Source of the DNA: JBFWUM01 sp050247255
GTDB taxonomy: Bacteria > Acidobacteriota > Vicinamibacteria > Vicinamibacterales > UBA2999
Assembly (NCBI GenBank): GCA_050247255.1
Contig: JBFWUM010000011.1
Span: 23,468 to 87,467, forward strand
DNA length: 64,000 nt
Reading direction: 5' to 3'
In this document: one piece after another, positions 8,839 to 22,418 of the stretch
How the letters are laid out: every line of letters begins with the position of its first letter
How positions within the stretch are numbered: position 1 is the stretch's first letter
The notes under the pieces: generated by a model
What the model was told of the DNA's origin: nothing
The model's input: only the letters and a program-made list of their open reading frames with translations
The model's database searches: none
Translations under genes and position numbers: made by a program

Positions 8839-10569
8839 TCACTTCTTCTCGGCGCCGGTCGACTTGCCGGCCCCTACGCTCTTCACGCGGCGCTCGGCGG
8901 GCGGGCGCGGCGGCGGCGGAACCGCCGGCCCAACCAGGCGGTTGGTCAGGTACTGCTGCCCGATCGTCCAGAGGTTGCTCGTGAAGTAATAGATGTTCAG
9001 CCCGCTCGGGAACCAGAGGAACATGCCGGTGAAGACGACCGGCATGATCATCATCACCTTCTGCTGGTTCGGGTCGGCGGTCGTCGGCGTCACCCTGGCC
9101 TGCCAGAACATCGACGCCCCCATCAGCAGCGGCGTCACGAAGTACGGGTCTGGACGCGACAAGTCGTGGATCCAGCCGATGAACGGCGCGCCGCGCAGCT
9201 CGATGGCCACCGACAGCAGCGAGTAGAAGGCGATCAGCACCGGCATGGTCAGCAGGATCGGCACGCAGCCGGCCGCCGGGTTGACGCCCTTCTCGCGATA
9301 GAGGTTCATCACCTCCGTGTTCATCTTCTGCCGCGCCGGGTCGGTCACCTTCAGGTCCTTGTAGCGGTCCTGGATGGCCTTCATCTGCGGCTGCAGCAGC
9401 TGCATCTTCCGCATCGACACCACGCTCTTGTGGCGCAGCGGGAAGAGCACGACGTTGATCAGGATCGTCAGGATGATGATCGACCAGCCGTAGTTGCCGA
9501 CGTAGCCGTGCACCCAGTTGAGCGCGTTCAGCAGCGGCCGCACGAGCCAGGCGAAGATGCCGAAGTAGATGGCCTTCACCATCTCGATGTCGATAGCGCG
9601 CAGCAGGTCGTCCTTCTTCGGGCCGATGAAGAAGCGCACGCCATCCGGCGCGCTGGCGAACTGCAGCGACTGCGTCATGTAGCGGCGCTGCGTGTCGTCC
9701 GCGCCCGGCACGACCACGGGGCGGAACTCCGCGCGCACCTGCCCCGGATCGATCGCCGCCGCCAGGAAGTAGTGATCGTCGATGCCGATGAAGCGGTAGC
9801 TCGCCTCCTGCACCGGCTGCTCCGTCACATCGTCCGGCTTCAGGCGCGTCACGTCGCCGGCGACGTTGACGATGGCCTGTGGCGGCTGGACGTAGTTGCC
9901 GGTGAAGATGCTGCCGCCGCCAGAGGTCGCGCCAGCGTCGCTCAGCCCGGGACCCCAGAGCACCGTCGGATTGAACGGCTGTTCGCCGCGGACGACGCTG
10001 GCACTGAAGGCGACGATGTAGTTCGCCGGGTCCAGGCGGAACTCCTTGCGCACGTTCACGCCCGAGGCGTCCTGGAACTCGAACACCGCGATGCGCGGCT
10101 CGGGCTGCGTCACCCGATACAGCGCGGAGTTGATGCGCTCGGTCAACGCGGCATCGTCGACCTGGAGGGTGAACGGCGTGGGCTGGTTCGGCGGCCCGCC
10201 GGCGGGCACGAGGTCGACCGGCTGACCCGCATCGTCCAGATAGTTCTTGAGGCGCCAGTGCAGCACGCGCGCGCCGCGGTTGGTCAAGACAGCCTGCACG
10301 GCGTCGGTCTCGACGATGACCTCGCGTGCAGACGTCTCGCCAACCAGGGTGTCGACGATCGGCTGCGGAGCGATCGCGGCGGGCTCAGCCGGCTGGGCGG
10401 CAGGCGCCGGCGTTGGAGCCGCCCCTGCCGGCGCGGCTGCCTGCGCCTGCCCCTGCTCCTGCGTTGCGGGAGTCTCCGCTGGCGGCTGCGGCGCGGGCAC
10501 GAAAAACACCTGGTAGCCATAGAGCACCAGGAAGGCAAGACCGACGGCGAGGAGCGTGCGGCGTTCCAT
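8839..10569 (-). CDS. yidC: Membrane protein insertase YidC
   Basis: A 576-residue Gram-negative-type YidC that inserts and folds inner-membrane proteins, alone or with SecYEG. It has an N-terminal membrane anchor (ERRTLLAVGLAFLVLYGYQV), an Ala/Pro-rich linker, a large periplasmic beta-domain, and the conserved C-terminal five-helix insertase core (from about residue 350, with SIIILTILINVVLFPLRHK and GCVPILLTMPVLIAFYSLL). The ATG overlaps the yidD stop (TGATG); a GTG three bases earlier is also possible. The long periplasmic domain supports a diderm host. Confidence 0.97.
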   Translation of the reverse strand: MERRTLLAVGLAFLVLYGYQVFFVPAPQPPAETPATQEQGQAQAAAPAGAAPTPAPAAQPAEPAAIAPQPIVDTLVGETSAREVIVETDAVQAVLTNRGARVLHWRLKNYLDDAGQPVDLVPAGGPPNQPTPFTLQVDDAALTERINSALYRVTQPEPRIAVFEFQDASGVNVRKEFRLDPANYIVAFSASVVRGEQPFNPTVLWGPGLSDAGATSGGGSIFTGNYVQPPQAIVNVAGDVTRLKPDDVTEQPVQEASYRFIGIDDHYFLAAAIDPGQVRAEFRPVVVPGADDTQRRYMTQSLQFASAPDGVRFFIGPKKDDLLRAIDIEMVKAIYFGIFAWLVRPLLNALNWVHGYVGNYGWSIIILTILINVVLFPLRHKSVVSMRKMQLLQPQMKAIQDRYKDLKVTDPARQKMNTEVMNLYREKGVNPAAGCVPILLTMPVLIAFYSLLSVAIELRGAPFIGWIHDLSRPDPYFVTPLLMGASMFWQARVTPTTADPNQQKVMMIMPVVFTGMFLWFPSGLNIYYFTSNLWTIGQQYLTNRLVGPAVPPPPRPPAERRVKSVGAGKSTGAEKK

Positions 10570-10829
10570 CACGGAACTGGATCGAGCCCGTGCCCGCCAA
10601 ACGGCTGGCAGCGCGCCAGCCGGCGCAGTCCGAAGCCGACGCCCTTCAGGGCGCCGTGCCGTCGCACGGCCTCAGCCATGTAATCGGCACACGACGGGTG
10701 ATACCGGCAGCAACCTGTAAACATTGGTGAAATAAGGACCTTATACCCGCGGATTGCGCCGAGGACGAGCCGTGTGGCGGCGGTCGAGAGCAGCGTGGAA
10801 ATCGGCTTCGAGACTGGCGAAGGGTGCAT
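10569..10829 (-). CDS. yidD: Membrane protein insertion efficiency factor YidD
   Basis: A small amphipathic protein with the family core YKVLISPMFTGCCRYHPSC, AEAVRRHGALKG and the final CQPFGGHGLDPVP. YidD assists YidC-dependent insertion. The conserved part begins around codon 20. The best start codon I see is the ATG at 10829, giving 86 residues and overlapping rnpA by 89 nt in another frame, as is common for this pair. It ends TGATG into yidC. Confidence 0.92.
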   Translation of the reverse strand: MHPSPVSKPISTLLSTAATRLVLGAIRGYKVLISPMFTGCCRYHPSCADYMAEAVRRHGALKGVGFGLRRLARCQPFGGHGLDPVP

Positions 10830-11103
10830 CCAGCATTTCCCGGCGCGGCACGACGATGATGTCGACGCCGGCGGCCACCTTGCGGCGCCTGAACAGCTCA
10901 CGCGCCAGGCGTTTCACGCGATTACGTTCGACGGCCGACCCGAGTTTCCGGGTTGCCGACACCCCCAGGCGGGGGGCGGAGGTGCCATTGGGCACCACGA
11001 AGAGGGTCATGTACTTGCCGTGAATGCGGGCGCCTTCGTTGTAGGCGCGCTCGAACTCACGGCGGACACGGACCCGATCGGCAAGCCTAAAGGCTTGCTC
11101 CAA
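10741..11103 (-). CDS. rnpA: Ribonuclease P protein component
   Basis: A 120-residue basic protein that binds the RNase P RNA to process tRNA 5' ends. The diagnostic RNRVKRLARELFR motif lies near residue 60. The N terminus (FRLADRVRVRREFERAY) matches the family. It starts at a TTG six bases after the rpmH stop. The C-terminal tail is overlapped by yidD. Confidence 0.95.
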   Translation of the reverse strand: MEQAFRLADRVRVRREFERAYNEGARIHGKYMTLFVVPNGTSAPRLGVSATRKLGSAVERNRVKRLARELFRRRKVAAGVDIIVVPRREMLDAPFASLEADFHAALDRRHTARPRRNPRV

Positions 11104-11109
11104 CTGGAC

Positions 11110-11274
11110 TTATCCTTCGTCTGCGACCGTGAGCTTCTTGCGCCCCTTGGCGCGGCGGCGCTTGAGCACGATGCGGCCGTTCTTGGTGGACATCCGCACG
11201 CGGAAGCCGTGCGTCTTCGCCCGGCGGCGGGTGTTGGGTTGAAATGTGCGCTTGCCCTTCTTCGAACGTGCCAT
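11110..11274 (-). CDS. rpmH: 50S ribosomal protein L34
   Basis: Translating the minus strand from the ATG at 11274 gives 54 residues with the L34 signature: KRTFQPNTRRRAKTHGFRVR, then RIVLKRRRAKGRKKLTV, then stop TAA at 11110. L34 usually has 44-50 residues, so the tail VADEG is slightly long. It is the first gene of the rpmH-rnpA-yidD-yidC operon and is divergent from dnaA. Confidence 0.97.
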   Translation of the reverse strand: MARSKKGKRTFQPNTRRRAKTHGFRVRMSTKNGRIVLKRRRAKGRKKLTVADEG

Positions 11275-11328
11275 GAATCCCTCAGAATGCCGCGCATGAC
11301 GAGGCGCGGCCTACAAGTCGAACTAGCA

Positions 11329-11358
11329 ATACTAGTCGGCGGCTGAGAGGAGTGTCAA
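11329..11358 (-). promoter_or_regulatory. Probable sigma70-type promoter of the rpmH operon
   Basis: On the minus strand a perfect -35 hexamer TTGACA (11358-11353) is followed after 18 bp by TAGTAT (11334-11329, 4/6 to TATAAT). It points towards rpmH, whose ATG is 55 nt further on. Transcription would start near 11322. Confidence 0.6.
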
Positions 11359-11361
11359 TTA

Positions 11362-11403
11362 AGCGGATGGTGGATGGTAGGGGGCTCGTCATGGCCCACC
11401 ACC
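11362..11403. repeat. Small tandem-arm hairpin in the rpmH-dnaA spacer
   Basis: GGATGGTGGATGGTAGGG on the left and CCCACCACCCACCAACC on the right form an imperfect hairpin between the divergent rpmH promoter and dnaA. The GGTGG units resemble those at 8223 and 28594. Confidence 0.5.
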
Positions 11404-11481
11404 CACCAACCGACGTTGTGTTAGAGTCGCGATCTTCCGGCCAGGGGTGGTCCCAACCCGCCGTTTGGTTCGTTCCCCAAG

Positions 11482-11513
11482 ATTTCCACACCTGTGGAAA
11501 ACAGTGTGGAAAA
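11482..11513. promoter_or_regulatory. Cluster of three DnaA-box-like 9-mers upstream of dnaA
   Basis: ATTTCCACA (11482-11490), TGTGGAAAA (11493-11501) and TGTGGAAAA (11505-11513) are close variants of the TTATCCACA DnaA box, packed within 32 bp and ending 45 bp before the dnaA start. The arrangement suggests autoregulation of dnaA or part of the origin. Confidence 0.7.
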
Positions 11514-11557
11514 CGGGAGTTTCGCCGTTTAGCCGTGGTTTTTCTGGCCTGAATTGC

Positions 11558-12901
11558 ATGGATGCGAGCATCTGGGATCAGATCCTCACCCGGATCGAAA
11601 CCAAGGTTAACCGGCACAGCTTCTACACCTGGTTCAAGCCCACCTCGTTCGTCGCCGACGGCGGTTCGTCGATAACCGTCCGGGTGCCGAACGCGCTGTT
11701 CAAGGACTGGCTCACCAAGCACTACTCCGTCGTCCTGACCGAGGCCCTGGCCGAGGTGCGGCGCCCGGATGCCACGCTCCTGTTCGTCGCCGACGGGACG
11801 CCGGTGGCCGAGGACGCCGCCAAGCCGCAGCCCGAGCCACAGGCGGAGGACGCGCCCGCCGGCGAGGCCGATGCCGAGGTCGCCCCCGGCGGCCTGAACC
11901 CGCGCTACTCCTTCGACACGTTCATCGTCGGGCCGTCGAACCAGTTCGCGCACGCCGCCTGCCGCGCCGTCGCCGAGGCGCCGTCGCGCTCCTACAACCC
12001 GCTGTTCATCTACGGCGGTGTGGGTCTGGGCAAGACACACCTGATGCACGCGATTGGGCAGTACGTCCTCGAGCACGACCCGGGGTTGAAGCTCACCTAC
12101 ATCTCGTCAGAGCGATTCATGAACGAGATGATCAACGCGCTGCGCTACGACCGCATCCTCGATTTCCGCGAACGCTATCGCAGCGTCGACGTGCTGCTGG
12201 TCGACGACATCCAGTTCGTCTCGGGCAAGGAAGGCACGCAGACCGAGTTCTTCCACACCTTCAACGCGCTCTACGACGCGCAGAAGCAGATCGTCCTCAG
12301 CAGCGATCACCCGCCGCACGAAATTCCCAACCTCGAGGAGCGGCTGCGATCGCGCTTTGAATGGGGCTTGATCGCCGACATCCAGTCGCCGGACATCGAG
12401 ACGAAGATCGCGATTCTCAAGCGAAAAGCCGAGGCCGAAGCCGTCCCGCTGCCCGACAACGTGGCGATGTACATGGCCGGCCGCGTCAAGTCGAACATCC
12501 GCGAGCTCGAGGGATCGCTGATCCGCCTGATCGCCTACGCGTCGCTCACCGGCCGCGAAATCTCGATGGACCTGGCGCAGGAGGTGCTGCGCAACGTCAT
12601 CGACCAGGACAGCCGCGCCATCACCATCGAGTCGATCCAGAAGTTCATTGCGGATCACTTCGCGTTGAAGGTCGGCGACCTCAAGTCGAAGAACAACTCG
12701 AAGTCGGTGGCGATGCCGCGGCAGATCGCGATGTATCTGTGCAAGTCGCTGACGCACGCCTCGCTGCCTGAGATCGGGCGCAGCTTTGGCGGCAAGCATC
12801 ACTCGACGGTGATCCACTCGATCAAGAAGGTCGACGAGATGCGGAAGAGCGACGCGAATTTCAACAGCCAGATCGTCGTGTTTCTCGAATCAATCCGCTG
12901 A
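11558..12901 (+). CDS. dnaA: Chromosomal replication initiator DnaA
   Basis: A 447-residue AAA+ initiator that binds DnaA boxes and opens the origin. It has an N-terminal domain (SIWDQILTRIETKVNRHSFY), a Pro/Ala/Glu-rich linker, Walker A GGVGLGKTHLMHAIG, Walker B VDVLLVDDIQF, and a C-terminal helix-turn-helix with the box-recognition motif SFGGKHHSTVIHSI. The ATG at 11558 (MDASIWDQ) is the conserved start; an upstream in-frame extension would translate the DnaA boxes. It is divergent from rpmH, the textbook origin layout. Confidence 0.98.
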   Translation: MDASIWDQILTRIETKVNRHSFYTWFKPTSFVADGGSSITVRVPNALFKDWLTKHYSVVLTEALAEVRRPDATLLFVADGTPVAEDAAKPQPEPQAEDAPAGEADAEVAPGGLNPRYSFDTFIVGPSNQFAHAACRAVAEAPSRSYNPLFIYGGVGLGKTHLMHAIGQYVLEHDPGLKLTYISSERFMNEMINALRYDRILDFRERYRSVDVLLVDDIQFVSGKEGTQTEFFHTFNALYDAQKQIVLSSDHPPHEIPNLEERLRSRFEWGLIADIQSPDIETKIAILKRKAEAEAVPLPDNVAMYMAGRVKSNIRELEGSLIRLIAYASLTGREISMDLAQEVLRNVIDQDSRAITIESIQKFIADHFALKVGDLKSKNNSKSVAMPRQIAMYLCKSLTHASLPEIGRSFGGKHHSTVIHSIKKVDEMRKSDANFNSQIVVFLESIR

Positions 12902-12910
12902 ATCCGCAGC

Positions 12911-12949
12911 CGTCCACAGGGCGTCGCCGAGCCCGGCTGTGGACGTTTT
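12911..12949 (+). terminator. Hairpin plus T-run after dnaA (also a pair of DnaA-box-like sequences)
   Basis: CGTCCACAG (12911-12919) pairs with CTGTGGACG (12937-12945), with an inner GGC/GCC pairing, and TTTT follows at once. Ten bases after the dnaA stop, it fits a weak intrinsic terminator. The arms also resemble inverted DnaA boxes, so it may belong to the origin. Confidence 0.55.
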
Positions 12950-13060
12950 CGAGGGTCCGAGATCCCCACAGATCGCGCACTGGTCATGCGGGGCGATCCC
13001 GCAGAATTATACACACCGCAAATAGCTGATATAGCGTCACTTACAGCTGCATTTCCGGTT

Positions 13061-13088
13061 TTGCACAGCACCTTTTCTTCGTTATAAT
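13061..13088 (+). promoter_or_regulatory. Probable sigma70-type promoter of dnaN
   Basis: TTGCAC (13061-13066) and a perfect TATAAT (13083-13088) are separated by 16 bp. Transcription would start near 13095, leaving a ~95-nt leader before dnaN. Confidence 0.65.
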
Positions 13089-13189
13089 TTCTAATCTCTT
13101 CTTGATCTTTCTTGTTGAGAGAAGAACAAGCTCCGGCCAGGACCCGCGTCCCAGCCACCCACCCAATCGCCTGAGGTCATCGCACGCCT

Positions 13190-14308
13190 ATGGAACTCGT
13201 CGTCCGGAAGAATGAGCTTCTGCGCGAACTGCAACTCTTCCAGGGCATCGTCGAGCGCAAGAACACGATTCCCATCCTGGCCAACGTCCTGATCGAGGCG
13301 AAGGGGGACGAGGTCCGCATGCTCGCCACCGACCTCGAGGTGGCGCTGCGCAGCCGGTGCGCGGCGTCGGTCACCAAGGGCGGGTCGCTGACCCTGCCGG
13401 CGAAGAAGCTGTACGAAATCGTCAAGGCGCTGCCCGAGACGGACGTGCGCATCGAGGAGGACAAGAACGGCGTGAAGGTCGCCGCCGACCGCTTCGACTC
13501 GCGCATGCAGACGCTGCCGCGCGAAGACTTCCCGACGCTGCCGGAGGCGACCGGCGCGGCGCGCACGGCGTTGCCGCGGGAGGCGCTGCGGGAGATGGTC
13601 GGCAAGACGCAGTTTGCCATCACCGGTGAGGACACGCGGTTCTTCCTCAACGGCGCCCTGCTGGTGCTGCGGGCCGCCGACATGAGCCTGGTGGCGACCG
13701 ACGGGCATCGCCTGGCGCTCGTCACCGTGAAGCGCGAGGCCAAGGACAGCACGATCAAGGGCGACGACGAGGTGAAGGTCATCATCCCGAAGAAGACGCT
13801 GCTGGAGCTCGGCAAGCTCCTCGCGGAGTCGGACGGGGAGATCTTCTACGAGCGCGGCGAGAACCACCTCTTCTTCGAGGTCGGCGGCCGCATGCTGATT
13901 TCGCGGATCATCGACGGCCAGTTCCCGGCCTACGAGCGCGTCATCCCGAAGGGGAACGACAAGGACATCGAGTTCGAGCGCGACCGGCTGACGAGCGCCG
14001 TCAAGCGCGTGGCGCTGCTGTCGAACGAACGCTCGCGGGCGGTGAAGTTCGAGATCAGCAAGGGCAAGGTCGAGGTCACCTCGAGCAGCTCGGAGTTCGG
14101 CGAAGCGCGTGAGCAGCTCGCCGTCGACTACAGCGGCAGCGCGATGGCCATCTCGTTCAACGCGCAGTACGTGCTCGACTTCCTCAACGTGGTCGAGACC
14201 GACATCGTGTCGCTGTCGCTGAAGGACGAAGTGAGCCAGGCCGTCATGAAACCCGTGGGCGCGGAGGGGTACGACTACACCTACGTGATCATGCCGATGC
14301 GCATCTGA
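13190..14308 (+). CDS. dnaN: DNA polymerase III beta sliding clamp
   Basis: A 372-residue ring-clamp subunit that tethers polymerase III to DNA. The N terminus MELVVRKNELLRELQLFQGIVERKNTIPIL is characteristic in parts (GIVERKNTIPIL), the three pseudo-repeats are of normal length, and the C terminus is YDYTYVIMPMRI, the conserved MPMR-type ending near the client-binding pocket. gyrB follows after 11 nt; recF, often found between them, is not here. Confidence 0.98.
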   Translation: MELVVRKNELLRELQLFQGIVERKNTIPILANVLIEAKGDEVRMLATDLEVALRSRCAASVTKGGSLTLPAKKLYEIVKALPETDVRIEEDKNGVKVAADRFDSRMQTLPREDFPTLPEATGAARTALPREALREMVGKTQFAITGEDTRFFLNGALLVLRAADMSLVATDGHRLALVTVKREAKDSTIKGDDEVKVIIPKKTLLELGKLLAESDGEIFYERGENHLFFEVGGRMLISRIIDGQFPAYERVIPKGNDKDIEFERDRLTSAVKRVALLSNERSRAVKFEISKGKVEVTSSSSEFGEAREQLAVDYSGSAMAISFNAQYVLDFLNVVETDIVSLSLKDEVSQAVMKPVGAEGYDYTYVIMPMRI

Positions 14309-14319
14309 CCAAGGAAAAC

Positions 14320-16860
<2,541 letters not shown>

Positions 16861-16880
16861 CACGTTGTCCTCGATTCACC

Positions 16881-16973
16881 TGAAGGGGGAAGGGGGAAGG
16901 GGTTAGGGGGAAGGGCTGGGCCAGGGACTAGTCCCTGAGACAGCCCTTGGCCCCCCCCCCCCCCCCCCCCCCC
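16881..16973. repeat. G-rich arm, palindrome and 23-base C-run between gyrB and gyrA
   Basis: The gyrB-gyrA spacer starts with AGGGGGAAGGGGGAAGGGG units, including the 19-nt sequence also found at 2336-2354. It continues with a perfect 16-bp palindrome CAGGGACTAGTCCCTG (16922-16937) and CAGCCCTTGG, and ends in 23 consecutive C (16951-16973), 14 nt before the gyrA start. The C-run occupies the place expected for the complementary arm. Confidence 0.75.
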
Positions 16974-16987
16974 TACAAAGACACCAC

Positions 16988-19498
<2,511 letters not shown>

Positions 19499-19515
19499 CG
19501 GAGGAACGGAGACAA

Positions 19516-19749
19516 TTAGATTTTTGTTCTGCCCAGCTCGGCATAACCGGGTCGAATCACCCTTCGAATCCCGTCCACGAGCCTCGGTACGTTGAAGTTG
19601 ATCAGCAGGCCGACCGGGCAGTTGGTCAGGCGCATGTAGGTCAGGACCTGCGCCTCGTGGACCCCTAACAGGCCCTCTACGGACTTCAGCTCGAGGACCA
19701 CCTGGGGGTTGTCGAGGAAATAAACGCGAACGTGCTCGAGAGATCGCAA
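19516..19749 (-). pseudogene. 5'-truncated GxxExxY protein (PD-(D/E)XK nuclease superfamily)
   Basis: The 77 residues match the C-terminal half of GxxExxY proteins (Pfam PDDEXK_3): VVLELKSVEGLLGVHEAQVL, TYMRLT, then GLLINFNVPRLVDGIRR. The ExK part of the nuclease motif (ELK) is present. The roughly 50 N-terminal residues with the GxxExxY motif and the catalytic aspartate are missing. There is no ATG; the longest frame begins at a TTG and its upstream extension runs into the repeat arm. The remnant is framed by complementary CGGAG-type arms (19459-19512 and 19784-19815), which suggests a decayed mobile unit. Confidence 0.75.
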
Positions 19750-19783
19750 AAATCGAGACGCGCGAGCGAGCGCCAGTACGAAA

Positions 19784-19815
19784 AAGCCTCCGTTTCTCCG
19801 TTGCTCCGTGTGTGC
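19784..19815. repeat. Right CTCCGTT-type arm after pcrA
   Basis: CCTCCGTTTCTCCGTTGCTCC followed by GTGTGTGCCC is the complement of the arm at the gyrA end and nearly repeats the right arm at 8797-8826. It closes the unit containing the truncated GxxExxY gene. Confidence 0.75.
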
Positions 19816-19839
19816 CCTTCTCCTTGATCTCCGGAGTCT

Positions 19840-22334
19840 CTACGCGACTTCGAGCTTCGCGAACTTTGCCCGCAGCGTCTTCTGCCCCACGGTGTTGAAG
19901 CGCACCACCAGCTTGGTGTCATCGTCCAGGCGTTCGACGCTGAGGATCGTGCCGACGCCGAAGGCGGGGTGCTTCACGCGCGAGCCTGGCTTGAGACCGC
20001 CTGGCACGGACTGGTCCTCGTCCTCGTAGCTGTAGGCAGGCGTCTCTTCCCTGGCGCGGCCGCGGTAGCCGCTTCCCTTCCCATACGGGGCGGCCCGATA
20101 GCTGGAAAACGATGACGAGTACGGCGACACGAAGGNNNNNNNNNNNNNNNNNNNNNNNNNNNNNNNNNNNNNNNNNNNNNNNNNNNNNNNNNNNNNNNNN
20201 NNNNNNNNNNNNNNNNNNNNNNNNNNNNNNNNNNNGACTGGTCCTCGTCCTCGTAGCTGTAGGCAGGCGTCTCTTCCCTGGCGCGGCCGCGGTAGCCGCT
20301 TCCCTTCCCATACGGGGCGGCCCGATAGCTGGAAAACGATGACGAGTACGGCGACACGAAGGTTGAGGGGACCTCTTCGATCAGCTCCGGCGGAATCTCG
20401 TCGATGAAGCGGGACGGCTCGGTGGACTGGTACTCGCCGAAGACCCGGCATCGGGCTGCGGAGGTGAGCACGAGGCGGCGCTCGGCGCGGGTGATGCCGA
20501 CGTAGCAGAGGCGCCGCTCCTCCTCGAGCTCGGCCTCGTCATCGGCGGAGCGTGAATGCGGGAAGAGCCCCTCCTCCAGGCCGGTGATCATCACGACCGG
20601 GAACTCCAGCCCCTTGGCGCTGTGCATGGTCATCATCAGCACCCGGGCGTTCTTCGCGCCATCCTCCTCGTCAACGTCAGACAGCAGCGAGAGCTGGTCG
20701 ACGAAGCCGCCAAGCGACGGCTCGGGATTCCGGGTCTCGTACTCGCGCGCGGCCGAGACGAGTTCGGCGAGGTTCTCGATGCGCCCCTCGGCCTCCTCGC
20801 TGTGCTCCTCGCGCAGGTCCTGCAGGTAGCCGCTCTGGTCGAGCACCTTGGCCAGGGCCACTGAGACCGATTCCTGGCGCGCCGTCTCGGCGAGCGAGCC
20901 AACCAGGTCCCGGAAGGCGGTCAGCGACGCGGTGGCGCGTGGTGCCAGCAGCCGCTTGTCCACGGCGTGCACCAGGCGCACCCAGAGCGAGTCATTCGCC
21001 GCCGCCGGCGCGAGGCCGGTGAACAGCGGCGGCAGGTCGGCGTCGGTCGGCAGGTCCACCGCGTCGAGCGACTCCATGACCCCCTTGCCGACACCGCGCG
21101 CCGGCACGTTGATGATCCGCCGCAGGCTGACGTTGTCGTGCGGGTTGAGGATCACCTTCAGGTAGGCGAGCGCGTCTTTCACTTCCTTGCGCTCGTAGAA
21201 CCTGACGCCGCCGATGATCTTGTAGGCGGTGCCCGAGCGCCTCAGCGCGTCTTCAATGGTTCGTGACTGGGCGTTGGTGCGATACAGGACGGCGACGGTG
21301 TTCTCGGGGTCCTCGTGCAGCGCCTGCCTGGCGGTCCGGCCGACGTACTCGGCTTCGTCGAGATCGTCGCCGGCCCGGTAGAGCAGGATCTTCGCCCCGC
21401 CCTTCCGCTCGGTATAGAGCCGCTTGTCCTTGCGGTTGCGGTTCTGCGCAATCACCGCGGATGCTGCATCCAGGATGATCTGCGTCGACCGGTAGTTGCG
21501 TTCCAGCTTGACGATGCGCGCCTCGGGGAAGTCGTGCTCGAAGTCGAGGATGTTCTTCAGGTCGGCGCCGCGCCACTTGTAGATCGACTGATCGGGGTCG
21601 CCGACGACCGCCAGGTTGCGGTGGCGCGAGGCGAGCTGCTGCACCAGCATGTACTGCGGCCGGTTGGTGTCCTGGTACTCGTCGACCATCAGGAACTGGA
21701 ACTTCTCGGCGTACTTCTCCCGTATGGGGGCGGCCTTGTCGAACAGCTCCACGGTCTTCAGCAGCAGATCATCGAAGTCGAGCGCGTTCGCCTCCTTGAG
21801 CGCCTTGACGTAGATCTCGTAGAGCTTGCCGATCTGCTCCTCCCGCGGGTTCCATGAGCCTGCCGTGAACGCCTCGGGGCCCTCCATCCGGTTCTTGGCG
21901 TGCGAGATGCGCGACAGCGCCATGCGCGGCGCCAGCGAGCTGTCGTCGACCCCAATCTGCTTCAGCGCCTGCTTCATGACGGTGAGCTGGTCGGTGGAGT
22001 CGTAGATGACGAAGTCGCGCGACAGCCCGATGTTCGGCGCCTCGCGCCGCAGCAGCCTGGCGCACAGCGCGTGGAAGGTCGAGATCCACATCTGCCGGCA
22101 GTCGACGCGCAGCAGCGTCTCGACACGCGTGCGCATCTCCTCGGCCGCCTTGTTGGTGAAGGTGACGGCGAGCACGCGATCGGGATAGGCGACGCGCTCG
22201 CTGACGAGATGGGCAATGCGATGCGCGATGACGCGGGTCTTTCCGGACCCTGCGCCAGCGAGGATCAGCAGCGGCCCTTCGCGGTGAAGGACGGCTTCCT
22301 GTTGTTCGGGGTTGAGGGAGGAAAGTAGATCCAT
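19840..22334 (-). CDS. pcrA: UvrD/PcrA-family 3'-5' DNA helicase
   Basis: A superfamily 1A helicase. It shows LAGAGSGKTRVI (Walker A, residue ~30), DEYQDTNRPQY (Walker B), VGDPDQSIYKWRGAD (motif III), and ends with a PcrA-type C-terminal fold (VKHPAFGVGTILSVE, then LRAKFAKLEVA). A false interruption exists: 100 N at 20136-20235, flanked by a 127-nt duplication. Removing 227 nt restores one frame of 755 residues, the normal size. The stop is TAG at 19840. Roles in repair and removal of blocks to replication are inferred from the family. Confidence 0.95.
20009..20362. other. Assembly gap: 100 N between two copies of a 127-nt overlap
   Basis: Positions 20009-20135 and 20236-20362 are identical, separated by exactly 100 N. 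Collapsing to one copy restores the pcrA reading frame, so this is an unmerged contig overlap and not a duplication. Confidence 0.95.
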
Positions 22335-22336
22335 GT

Positions 22337-22418
22337 CAGATCAAAGGTCGAAGGTGGAAGGTCACAGGTGGTCGCCGGAGCCGGCGTACCTTTGACCTTC
22401 CACCTTTGACCTTTGACC
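22337..22418. repeat. Tandem-arm hairpin between glmS and pcrA
   Basis: The left arm (22339-22368) is GGTCGAAGGTGGAAGGTCAC-like; the right arm (22388-22418) is ACCTTTGACCTTCCACC with CTTTGACC repeated. A GC-rich mini-palindrome (CGCCGGAGCCGGCG) forms the loop. The element fills the 83-nt gap between the pcrA ATG and the glmS stop codon. Confidence 0.8.

Larger units (their letters stand above)
12902..13189. other. Candidate replication origin region (dnaA-dnaN spacer)
   Basis: This 288-nt spacer carries no gene. It holds the inverted TCCACAG pair, CCCCACAG near 12964 and TTATACACA at 13007-13015 (one mismatch to the consensus DnaA box), followed by an AT-rich stretch from about 13073 to 13125 that contrasts with the surrounding high GC. 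Box-like sites plus an AT-rich segment between dnaA and dnaN, with strand switching at rpmH/dnaA, fit an origin of replication. Only GC skew and experiment could confirm it. Confidence 0.6.

Noticed and set aside
11447..11557. N-terminal extension of DnaA by 37 residues
   Set aside because: The extension would translate the DnaA-box cluster and has no similarity to DnaA; the conserved N terminus begins at 11558.
20009..20362. Tandem duplication in pcrA
   Set aside because: The copies are identical, exactly 127 nt, separated by 100 N, and the same pattern occurs at two other gaps; this is an assembly artefact.
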